DNA from: Taenia hydatigena | Lineage: Eukaryota > Platyhelminthes > Cestoda > Cyclophyllidea > Taeniidae | Direction of reading: 5' to 3' | DNA length: 64,000 nt | Assembly (NCBI GenBank): GCA_036345935.2 | Contig: JADWOT020000006.1 | Location: forward strand, 1,090,221-1,154,220 | Shown here: piece by piece, positions 39,122-50,100 of the stretch | Layout of the letters: each line of letters starts with the position of its first letter | Position numbering within the stretch: position 1 is the stretch's first letter | Position numbers and translations under genes: made by a program | The notes under the pieces: model-generated | Databases searched by the model: none | What the model was told of the DNA's origin: nothing | The model's input: only the letters and a program-made list of their open reading frames with translations

Positions 39122-40750
39122 ATGATGGGCACCTATGATCGCCAAGGTTTAACCGTCGAGCAGAAGATTCCTGGGTATACCTATGCTGATTAACCTAATT
39201 GGGTTAGTTACATGGGGTACATTCCACAGTACAAGTTTGAACACGGAAGGTCATTTGGTCGTCAAACAGCTATGATAGCTCAGGTAGTGCCCACATAACA
39301 TGGTTAACTTTTATTCAGCGCTTACCAAATTATGGCGAGGCGGCTAAATACGTATGTTTCGCAAGTAAATTTATTCCATTCTTAGGAAAAAGTTTACGTG
39401 GAGCCAAAGGTTGGCGAAGGAAAAATCTCGGCTACCAAAAAAGTTTTCAAAGATGAGATACCTCGAGATCGAATCCCTGTTTCAACTGGCGATAATCGTT
39501 ACATAAAAAATACAATTCCAGGATATTCTGGTACAATAAATAGCGTTTTGCTCACTAACCTTTAGGCGATTTTCCTAGGATGCTGCATAAGTATGGCAGC
39601 ACATTTACCCAATTAGCCGATGAATGCATTGATGAATTTGTTACTGATTATATGAGGCATGCGAAAGATAAAGCTAAACTGGATGAACAAATGAGTCTTT
39701 TTCCCAAGCTAAAGCCGATATGTGATGATCGTGGTGTACGCGACCACATGAATACATGGGTTGACAATTATCTTCAGAAAAATAACAGGAAATATGCATT
39801 TAAAGGTCAAACTGACCCACCTACGGTTGGTTACGGAGGTCATATTCCGAAAGCAGTTGCAGCTAACTTATCATTCGGTTGTACTTACGATAAAGGCACC
39901 ATGAAATCTTTGTCAACTTTCCGGTCAGAAATTTTGAGCCACTTTGCCAGGCTTAACACACCCGTTGAGCCACTTAAAAAGTAACTACTCAAAGAAATTT
40001 TAAGCTCTTTTTGATTAAATATGGTGATAAAATAGCCATATTCTCGAAGAAGCCAGTTCCATTCCCGTGTATTGATTAATATTTTTGGAGTAAGAGTCGG
40101 CGAGCTTTCAAATAGTTAGCAATATACTCCGTGTCTTCATAAATGTCAAGTTTCACTGCATTTTGAGTAAATTTAGCATGCTTTATAATCAGACGCAAGG
40201 CTAATTATCTTCTTTTATGGTTTTTAGAGAACCGGAAAGAATTATTCCTCAAGTGTTCGACTCAAGTGAACAGCCAATTTCGTTTCGAGTCTTTCGAAAT
40301 TCTGGTATGGTTCCTAACTACGCTGGTCATGTACACGGTAGGTTCCTTCAAACTAAGCTCATTATAAACCCCTTTCATTACTTACACTATATAATTGTTC
40401 TTGTTGATTTTTATTTAGCTGGTAGGTTAAGATGCCGACCATCCAAGTGTATCCATGTGCACAATTTTGAATACGTAATAACAGCTTTCGCCATAGGTCG
40501 TTGCAATCACTTTTTGTGACTTGTGGAGACATGCAAATCCCATGTGCTTGTTTGTGCACATCTAAGAAGAGAACAAGAAAGTGCTTAGACAAGTATATTC
40601 TACCTTTTAGACCAAGCATTTACCGATGGTAGGACACAGGGTGATGTAACACGGAAGCTGGAGGTCTGTTCGCATCACTACCCCTCCTACGGATCTTATT
40701 TGAAGAACAAGGATCTGGCGCAAGAATCCTGTACAAGTGACAATGCTTAG
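39122..40750 (+). CDS. CIMIP2/FAM166-type ciliary microtubule inner protein
   Basis: Exons: 39122-39174, 39208-39283, 39386-39530, 39566-39980, 40228-40337, 40611-40750 (stop TAG), joining to 312 residues. CIMIP2 (UPF0605) proteins sit inside the lumen of axonemal doublet microtubules. The defining Pro-Gly-Tyr-x-Gly motif recurs: IPGYMGYIPQYKFEHGRSFG near residue 17, IPGYSGDFP near 90, VGYGGHIP near 180 and MVPNYAGHVH near 255. Several of these motifs span exon junctions, which confirms the splice phases. Introns of 33 and 35 nt are among the shortest in the window. At 39980 the donor GTAACT supplies an in-frame TAA, so retention of that intron would end the protein at 39984 without the fourth motif. 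The start at 39122 gives the short N-terminus usual for the family; an open frame continues upstream but looks non-coding. Paralog (2A/B/C) not assignable. Confidence 0.85.
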
Positions 40751-43615
40751 CATTCACTGCACCATTTCACATTACGAAACATCAGTTTTACACAGAAAAA
40801 AGGAGGTAGTTCTGTATTACCGTGTGTGGTTATATACGCATTGGATAATTCTGAGCACATCTGCAAACAATGAGTTTGCGATCAAATATGAGGAAAGCTG
40901 TTCTCTTCTTTTCTTAACAAATAATGTTTAATGGGTTAAGTATTTCTTCCTGGATGGCTGAAATACCTCTAAAATATTGGATCAAAGTAGTTTATTCGCT
41001 GAAGCGGAAGATATGGTCCTGTTGAATAGAAGGGTTGAGACTGTTGACACAGCCAGCGAGCCGTGTTGCCTCAAGTACTTGCACGTCATATCGACGCTAT
41101 TTTTGTAGCCAATTGTGCTGCATTTCGTAGATAAGAGTGAAAAGTCGAGAGAACGTTCTGCAAATTATCAAAAAATAGGTAGAAGACAGCAGAGTAGGTA
41201 ATCGTAAGAGTTTAAGAATAGGAAATAAACTTTAAGAATGAGTACAACGATGGGAGAATATTTCTTCATATGAGTGGAAACTTGTAGTGGAGGTTTGGAG
41301 CTAGTGAAGGGACCTCTTTCGAAGCTTATCAACATGTTTTAGCCAAAGAAACACAAGGTCGAAGGGAAACGAGTTTTGGAGTAGCATTTTTTTCTCCAGT
41401 TCAGCCAAAAACGGTTCCTGAAGTAGTTTGATTAGATGAGTGCAGAGGATAAGGATGTGAACAAGGCAGCATCGCTGTCCTCCTCTCCATTTTCCGTTCT
41501 TTTGCAGTCTAGTGAATATCCACACAAAGGCTGTGCCTCATCAAGAGCTCGCAGATCACTCATTTAATCGTCAGTCGGAGAGCACACAACTGCGTGAAAG
41601 TAGTGAAGGTTATTACCTAGATTCGATAGGCCTTGAACCTCCTCGCTTGTCGTCTGTCAATGTATGACACCTGACATGTTGATATGGGATGTGATGCATG
41701 TGTTTTGTGACTTCTGGTGCCGCATCATCACTCCCTGCAATTGTCCTGCTAAACCCGCTCTTGAAGTGAAGCTAATATAATCGGTTAATTCATGAAGATG
41801 CATTTTACAAATTCAAGCGAATGCCACTCCTTGACGTGAGTCCCATTTCTGCTTCACCCATAGGACGAAGTTGAGTGTAAACCTAATTCTTTTTACCGAC
41901 AAAGCTAAAATCTTCACTACAGTGCCTTCAGGATGGAATAAATGAATGGCAATGAATATGACACTGAGGGTATCTACAACCTTCTAATGCATGTCAAACG
42001 TGCAATCAGTCGATTTCGCATAGCTGTGTCATTCAGTCCCTCCATACTTCTCTTCTCCACTACAAACAATCCAGGCAACGCTTCCGCTTTTCCCTGTTTA
42101 TCAACAGAGGCACTCATCTCAGGTCCAGCCACTTCTCATTCCTATCCCCCTATTCATTCTTTGATGTGACCATCCACGGTGGTGGGTAAGATGTTAGCAA
42201 GCAGGACAATTGGGAGATCTGATGCTTGAAGTAAAGTGGTCAGGGTGTTTAATGATCATTCCCTCCTAAGTCAAGTAACCTATTTGCGAAAAGAGATGAG
42301 ATTTTGAGGTACTTCGCCGACACTTACGTCGAGCAACTCTCGCGACTCACGTTGGGAATGTAGATGAGTGATGGAAAGAAGTGAGAGAGAGAGAATAAAT
42401 GCGAGTAAAATCAGTTCTTTGATGTTGGATTCATCGGCTGTTTCTCTGTACTGATTCGACTTAGCCTCTGTTTAGTCTAAGTTACGAGGCGTGTGATGAA
42501 GGAGCACACGAATGACTAGATGAATGCATCGGGAGTGAATAAAATTGCGATTGAATGACTAAACCACAACATAGGATGTTGTCAAATTTATTTTGGACTT
42601 ATACACATCCCGCAGCAGGGCAGAAAAGTTCAATTTAAGGCCTCTGTTTGGGACTGGGGCTTTGATACTTCTCCACAGGCAGCGGCTGTCACACCATTGG
42701 TAGAGCCATCAGGAGCATTCAGTTGATAACTACACTTCCGTCTGCGCTCTGTTATAAAGGCTACTTTTGATATAGAAAACTTGACTGGCGATTCGCTCTT
42801 TGGGCTTCTCGTGCGTGCCCTTCTTCCACTTCGTATGAAAGGAATAACATCACCGCAAATTACCCTCTCTCTGAAGTGGAGTGCATTGTTCACTCGACTG
42901 AGAGTTTAATCGGTTGCTAAATGGTAACAAAATTGTCCTATTCAACTAGCAAGGCGCAGAATACCAAGCCGATTTCGGTCGGTATTGGCAAGACAGGTGC
43001 ACCAACTCACCCAAGGGGGCAATGAATGCCTCTGGAAGCAAAATGAATGGGTAAGTAGTGTTTTTGAAGCTCTATCTGTCGCTTGCGATTTACCGTTATT
43101 ACATACCAAATTCAGAGGGCTCAACTAAGCAGCATGTGTGTGTGTGTGCTAAGGTTTCATTTTATCGCCTGTCCTATTAATCCTTCTCCTTCTTAGGGAC
43201 AGTATTCGCACGTAACAAATGAATTAAGGCTTCTGGGAAAAGGATGCCTTGCAAGTTATCACCATTTTACATATGGCAGTGTGAGCACATAGTTAGTAAG
43301 ATGATTGTTACCGCCACCATCCTCTTAAAGGAGGGCTTGATACAACGCATTGCCAGCATAGGTTCATTCGACGCGGAAAAGAAACTCACTAATCAGTGTA
43401 TCATGAATCTTGTACTTTCATAAGGACCACGCACGTATCTATAAGCATTGTACCAATTTTAAGGTAAATAGAATTTCTCTCTTTTTGGATTGAGTAAATA
43501 ACTCAAACCTCCTTCTAATTGGACGTGTGTAAGATTGAGTTTTTGGGGATTTTATCAATCTTTTCTCAATTTAGTAGCAGTTAAAGCCCTCATAACAGTT
43601 CCTGTCTCTTCCACA
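40751..43615. other. Intergenic DNA, no gene recognised
   Basis: An open frame at 42630-42893 (-) with Arg/Ser-rich composition is the only coding-like stretch, and it matches no family I know. No repeats of note except a short (TG)n at 43137-43148. Confidence 0.4.
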
Positions 43616-43619
43616 AGCT

Positions 43620-44513
43620 TGCCAGTGCCTCATTCTCCAAAATGCCGGTTTCGATCAGGGACACAAAGGTGACCATATTGCCCTAGCCGCGTAGGCTGAC
43701 CTTCAGGCCATGCCAGCAGTCTTTTTCCTTCTGTCCGTTGAACACACATATTCTACTCCAGCACTCTTTCTTCTTTTGCCTTCAATGCAGCCTAGGGACG
43801 CTTTGATGGTGGCAGCGGAAAGCGGACCCGACTCTGTAGGTTTTCTATCACCATTGACATATTTCAGCCGTGCAAAAGAAGTGCATATGCCACGAGTGGG
43901 AGTATCTCTGACCACCTACAGCAGAAGGGCTAATAACGACGTCCGTCGTCGGCATCGACCTCACTCCCGTGTTCTAAAGAAAAGCTATTAACAACTGGAA
44001 CGACATTAGCCATGGACCACCTGGGAATGGTTCGTTCCGGAGATTATCATTAATGTGCTTGCTTAAGGAGATCGGTGTGCTAACGCCTCCCTACGGACGT
44101 ACTGATAGTTGGCAGGCCATCTTGTTCTGATCTTCGCCCTTAAGCTGGACGAAACTCTAAGCCCAATAAACTGCCGAGAGGGATCAGAGACGTTCGTATC
44201 GAGCATCGCCTCGGTTGAGTCGAATGTCGGCGACTAGCATGGTTAGCTCGTGGGTGCTTCTTGCATCACCGATTACGCTGTGATGGTTGACGCGGGCGGT
44301 CCACGAAGGGGAGCGTCGATTACGGCGCTCGAACGAGGAGAGGGGCAATGTAATACTTTGTTTGTTTGGACTGCCGATTTTCGGTCAGGGTCACAGAGAT
44401 GGCCATATCTCCCTGGCCGTGTAGGCTGGACTCTGGGCCATGTCAGCGGCTCATTTTCCTATGCCCTGGCATTTTGCCTTCATATGCCTTTAATAGAGCC
44501 TCCAGGTGCTACA
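43620..44513 (+). mobile_element. TRIM element, near full length
   Basis: A 5' LTR (about 43620-43804; its first 20-25 bases are obscured) runs into TGGTGGCAGCGGAAAGCGG, the family's primer-binding site. About 540 bases of non-coding internal DNA follow, then a polypurine tract GAGGAGAGGGGCAA (44335-44348) and the 3' LTR 44349-44513, which starts TGTAATACTTTG and ends GTGCTACA. The internal part is clearly homologous to that of 53434-53958. Confidence 0.85.
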
Positions 44514-44789
44514 GTGACAAACAAGAGAAGTATCAAGTTCTTTTTTGTGCAAGCCGAGGACTTATATAGTTGTCGTATAAGGAAAAGGGTTGGAGGTCCA
44601 TTGCCAGTGTTCATGAACGGGTACTTGACATTTGTACCATTCGCTTGGCACACATTACCGTCACCAGCGTACAGAACATAAGTCAAATTCATTCGCATAT
44701 TCCATTCAGAATAAACCAATGGCACGATCATTGATTGTATTTTCTTTTACTAAATTTTATTCAGATTCTACTTTTATTGCGGGTAAACT

Positions 44790-45086
44790 ATGATAAAGTC
44801 AATGACAGTCGATGTATTATGGTCGATGGACCTTTTCGTGCCTTCCATTCGCTTTCATCTACATATCAAAAGCTATCACAAGAGCAAAAACAGAGCATTT
44901 GATGGAACTGGTCTCGTAGTTATGTTTAATCAAACTGCACGACGCGTACGTTGTTTGCTGCTGTGCGACAACTTTTATTCCACAATTTGCAAGCACAAGC
45001 TTTTGTTTGAAATGACAGTAGCCACGCCAATAGTCAATTTATTAAGGTCGGACCGCGCGACATCACACAAAGGATGTTTTTGGTGA
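44790..45086 (+). pseudogene. Possible piggyBac-family transposase relic
   Basis: A 98-codon open frame contains LLLCDNFYSTICKHKLLFE followed about ten residues later by LLRSDR. PiggyBac transposases carry a DNFYTS catalytic-Asp motif followed by a GT-R-NR motif at similar spacing. Only about 90 residues remain, there is no start context, and no terminal inverted repeats were found, so this would be a fragment. The match is by memory of the motif only. Confidence 0.35.
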
Positions 45087-46396
45087 AAATCTAACCCGCA
45101 ACTATTTGCTGTGCAAAATTATTATTTAAATCGTAGTGTGGTGTGTTTAAATACGTTGGAGTTAACGACCTAGAACAATCATAATCACATAAATTGGGAC
45201 AATTGGAGCTTAGTCAGGCCATATATGATCTTTTCCGATCATGAAGAATTTTATCTTGGGGTTTCCAGCACGGACTCACGCAGTTGAATTTACAGCTTTG
45301 CCACCGGAATTCAAAAATGCAACATAGACGTTTTAGAAGGACTCCATATACTTCTTTTTATTCACAATGTCCTCTATCATTGCTGTATTTTGTCATTCTT
45401 CAGTGTGTCTCCTTACCAAAAGGACTTGGCGAATGCCCTGTTGGACTTTTGCATCCTTTGGGTTTCCGACCCTGGCGATTACATTTATTTGATTGACATG
45501 TTGAGTTGAGTTGAGAGGAGATGAGAGATGGCTATTAGTGAGCGGGAGAGTAAAGTGGTCTTAACCCATTATGCCTTGTGAGTGGTTTGTCAATTGGAGA
45601 GGGTGAGGACATGTGAATGCACGTTTGCTATGTCTGGGTGAAGAACGTGCCTGGCTGGCGTGTGCGTGTTTGTAGGCGATTGCAGATTTGATGTGTCAAA
45701 AAGGAGAAAATGGACGGTGGAGGAGAGATGATGGTCAACAGAGGTGAGAGAGCACACAACGTGGACAAAACTAAAGTAGAGAGCAGAAGAAGCCAAGGAC
45801 AAGGAGCTGAGGAGGTAGAAATAACTAATAGTCTCATTTGTCCATACTAAATGTCGTTCCTTCACTGTAAAGAGTCGTTTTGCTTGGAGATAAGCGATTT
45901 TCAATGAAACGAAAATGCTAGCAGTGTCCCACTTGGCTGTCATCGATGTAGTCTTCTAATAGCTATTGAACACGATACGAAAGGGTCTACAGGGCAATTA
46001 ACGTTGTCTGTGTGAATGGAAGAATTTGAGAGTCAGCCAAAGTGGCTCTCGAATCTAAGGGTCAGTTGTCCTTCTGGCCTCCTTCCTGCCCCACTAAGAT
46101 GGTGTGATAACGTCATCGGCGTATCCAACACACTGTTCTCACAGGGTTTATAAAAGACGGATCCAGTTGGTGAGACTACAAATGCAACTAGATGGAACAG
46201 CACGTAGACTTTTACCGTGGTCTTGAAGCGGTTTAAGCCATTCAATGTAAGTCATTGGACTCGGTTGTGGGGCATCACTCTTAAGGCTATATACATTACT
46301 GATGATAGGTTGTTTCTTACCCTCTTCTAAAATCGTAAATTTAGCTCCTCCTAGTTCACTAATTTTTTGTTTACACTTTTTATACCTTATCAGATT
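45087..46396. other. Intergenic DNA, no gene recognised
   Basis: No recognisable domain on either strand. Confidence 0.4.
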
Positions 46397-46621
46397 TCAT
46401 CGACTGTTTCTTCCCATACTTTTGGAAAATTGTCGAAGATCCTTCTTTACCACAGCACCTTTGTAAGTTTCGAAATCTAAAACCAATAGGAGATCTTGTT
46501 TTTTGGAGAGGCGAACACACAATCCACAGCCGACAACACTCTCAAAAGGTGTACCTTCAAACATGAAACTGCCATCTCTACTGCACTTAATCATTTCACT
46601 AGAGCCTGTTTCACACTTCTC
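46397..46621 (-). CDS. Orphan terminal exon of unknown gene
   Basis: On the minus strand TTATATTACAG forms a good acceptor at 46621. The open frame then runs about 74 codons to TGA at 46397 with coding-like composition (phrases GSFMFEGTPFESVVGCG and LLLVLDFETYKGAVVKKDL). It lies 566 bases downstream of the CFAP70 stop codon on the same strand. It could be an alternative last exon of CFAP70 or the end of a gene whose other exons I could not find. No family recognised. Confidence 0.35.
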   Translation of the reverse strand, partial: EKCETGSSEMIKCSRDGSFMFEGTPFESVVGCGLCVRLSKKQDLLLVLDFETYKGAVVKKDLRQFSKSMGRNSR

Positions 46622-47085
46622 CTGTAATATAAGTAGCATTGCGTTATTTACAGAGTACTCTCTTTGAGCATCAGTTTTTGGGGTAAAACACTATTTAATG
46701 CATATGTCCAAATTGTTGGAATCAAAATCAAAACTTTAACCACCCATTGCCAGAAACGCTAGACTATCTACACAGTAGACGTCAAGCAACGAACTACTTC
46801 CTGCATATGCCTAATAAAATATAGGCGATGGCTTCAATGCGAATGCCTTTACCACCAGTCGCCACTAGCGAGATTGAAGCACGATATCCGCGCCCTTGAC
46901 TGTCGCCCTGTCGCTGAAGGCGCGGAACGACCCACTTCAATTAGCCTTGACCTCGGAGTGGGTACTGACACAGTAAAAGTCTAACTGAAAACAGTTTAGG
47001 CTAATCAAGGGTGTTAACTTCGAGGCGTTTCATTAAAATGATACGGATAGTTTTCTGGAGTTTATAACTCCCCTAGCAATAAGGC

Positions 47086-47091
47086 TTTATT
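47086..47091 (-). promoter_or_regulatory. Poly(A) signal AATAAA for CFAP70
   Basis: Minus-strand AATAAA about 95 bases after the CFAP70 stop codon. Confidence 0.5.
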
Positions 47092-47186
47092 ATGCAACGT
47101 AAGAGGCACGATTAATTCCACTAAAAAATGTTACGTGATGAACAGCTAATTGCATAATGTTAATGAGTGGTAAATCTTCTCGCCGA

Positions 47187-50100
47187 TTAACTTTCATCAT
47201 TTGAGGGACTTTCGGTATCAAAGATTACTTGATCTAATTCCTTTCTTATCGACTCATCCGCAAGATCCAACTAAAAGGGAAAAGAATCGTGTTACATCTT
47301 TGCTTACTTTTAAAGGGTGAAGAGGTGATTGAGTTGGTTTGCTTTAATAGCTCAAGGAAGATGTAACTATTGGAGACATGCAATTTATCAATTTCTAGCA
47401 TATCAAGCGACCACTGCGGTTTGGCTTGAGAGTCGTCATTCCCAATCAAAAAGCCCCCAAACTACAATAAAGCAAAATGGCATTTCAGCATACAGTATGA
47501 CCAGAAGTGATTACATCCTGGCTGCCTTGTGTAACGAGTTTAAATCCTTTCTATGACCGAACCAGAAGCCAACCTCCTGCCATCACCTGGAGAAGGTGGG
47601 GGCAGCGATAGCGGAACAGGTTACCATCCTGGAACCAAATGGTGTGGTTCTGGTCACGAACCACTTTGAGTGGAACTCTCTACATTTTGTGGAAGAAGTG
47701 ATGTGATCGAAACGACCTGTTGACCTCGACACCAAGCGATAGAGGCAGGTTACGGTCTCTACTAACCGAATGCTCACCACACATTAGAGGAATTAAGCCC
47801 TCTCCTGGCTTAGTTCATTATTTAGGGGGCTAAGTTCCACCAAATTTGTCCATGAGCAAAGCACAAAGTTTGAACCTTACCATTTGAACCGACTGAAGGC
47901 AGACTTCTGCTTGCTGCCTTTTATTGGCCTTGAGACAGAGCATTGCAAGGTAAGCCCAAACTACCGGATCCCGATTATTTAGGCGATTGGACTCCTGAAA
48001 GGCTACTTCGGCTTCCTCCAACCCATTCAACTGGGTGATAGGTAGCAGTGTTCATGGTTGCGCACGTTGAAGGTGTTCATTTTAAAAGTGGAGAGAAAAC
48101 TTACTCTGAAGCAGGCCACTCCGACGCCCTTCCAAGATTCTGGAGTTGGGTGCTGTTTGCAACACCGGAGGTATTGCAATTTGCTTTTTTCGAACTAAAA
48201 AGAAAGACAGGGCTCGCGATTAAGTGAACCAACAGGACAAGTAACGTACATCCTTTATCTCAGCATAGCAATGGGCAAGCTGGACTTGAATTAGACGAGA
48301 TTTTTGAACTGGCCAAGTCTCCAATTGCATGGCCCTCTCGAAGCATTCAATGGCTCTTTTCTTATCCACCTGTAGATAATACAGACTACCCAAGCATGCC
48401 CAATTATCTGCACACTCCGGCTGCAATTGTAAGGCTGATTTGAGATGAGTTTCAGCTTGTAGAAGCCTCTCTGTTTCATCACTTGATTGCATGATGTGAC
48501 GTGCGAATAGGCGATGGTAGGCATTGAGATCACGCATGTAATCTCTGTAAATTTTGCTTGATCGGGCAATCCAATCCGGTAGCTTGAAATCATTCTCCGC
48601 TTTTGCATCTCCAAGTGTGGACCGGTACTGCTTGATATGCAGCAGTAGCCGTGCCAGCGCTCGATCAACAAACTAGGAGGAAAGAAGTGTTAGAAAGGTT
48701 TGAATTTATTACTCACAGTGCTGGCTTTCAGTTCGAGAAGTCGGTCAATGATATTAATGAGGTTCATACAATCGGTATATTCCGACATGATACCCTCATC
48801 CTCCTGATCATCCGATTCGACTAATAAGGAAAGCAAAAAAATGGGAAGAAAACCATTGGGCCAACTTTCAACGCACTTGAATTTCAACTAAATTCTACCT
48901 ACTAGCTTCAGAGGTGATGTTCTTTGGATATTTCAACTGATCCATCATGGCCAAAGTACGCTCGAAGTCCCTTGTATTGCACACAGATTCATAGAAGAGA
49001 CCTTTAACGATAGAGGTGGTTTGATGACGCACCTAAGACAATCCAGAGCGTGAGATCAAAAGGAGCGATTTCGGAGGCAGCCTCTAAGAGGCGTTTGGCT
49101 TCATCAAATTTCCCCTCCTCAGCAAGGAGGATCCCAAGGTTCCATAACCTAACCAATAAAGTAATTATGAAAGGAGAGGGAAGTAAAAGGCGCTTACACT
49201 TCTATATCATTGGGAGTAGTCTCAAGACACCACTTGAGGCATACAATGGCCTCTTCACGATTGCCCATTCGTGCATAGAATGATGCAGCCGCAATCAACG
49301 TTTCCTTTGACTTGGGCTTTACGGCCAACATATTCTACAACAGGAACGGAAAAAAAAACATTTCAATTGCCAAACATTTTTGTAGCTTATTCAGTGCAGA
49401 GCTTTTTTTACAACGGTTTCACCACTTCCTCCATTCACCCCCACAGCATCACCTCCGAGGACGAAGTTGTGGAAACTACTACATGAATGGATATTTCATG
49501 ATTGTTTAAACAAAAATCCGTCCAAATAAAAAAAGAAAGAAACAGTTAAATAGTGAGCTCTAGATTTCGATGTCGTCGTTGACGGCCTAACCTGAATAAA
49601 AAAATTGGCCCACGAGAGATTGCCCAACACCTCCGCCTCCTCAGCAAAGTAGAGCAAGTCGGACTGCGTCAAGCCTCCAATTGATGGCATATTCCTGGGC
49701 TCGTATTCCCCTTCCACAATACGACGCAACAATTGTCGACCTTCTTGCATGAGGTGAACTTTACAATCGTCTAGAAAGTTCTAAAAGATATTAAAAAGGA
49801 CTAATGAAAGCCTCTTTGCCATTGAATTCTCCTGCGCAATAATGCAAAATTGCAAGCCTTTACCTGGATACACTCTTGAAGAGAATACTCAGTTATCTCG
49901 AAAAGACAATTCCTAACATCAGCAGCAATGGGAAAGTGTAGGCGACTCTGAAAGTCCAAATATATGTCTTCCAAAGCTCTAAATTAGGTTATTCAATGTC
50001 TGCCAACATTGGTTACCGTTCGGTTGGTGTAAATTTAAATGAGCCAGAAGTTTCATTTATAGCTCCAAGCCTCTCGAAAGGTGGCCTTTACCATGGCAAT

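Noticed and set aside
39122..39193. CIMIP2-type first exon read as ending in TAA without splicing
   Set aside because: Splicing at 39174/39208 restores the conserved IPGYMGYIPQY motif, so the unspliced reading is an artefact of the 33 nt intron.
45590..45943. Minus-strand 117-codon open frame with hydrophobic stretch
   Set aside because: No splice context, no recognised family, and low-complexity Ser/Leu/His composition typical of random frames.
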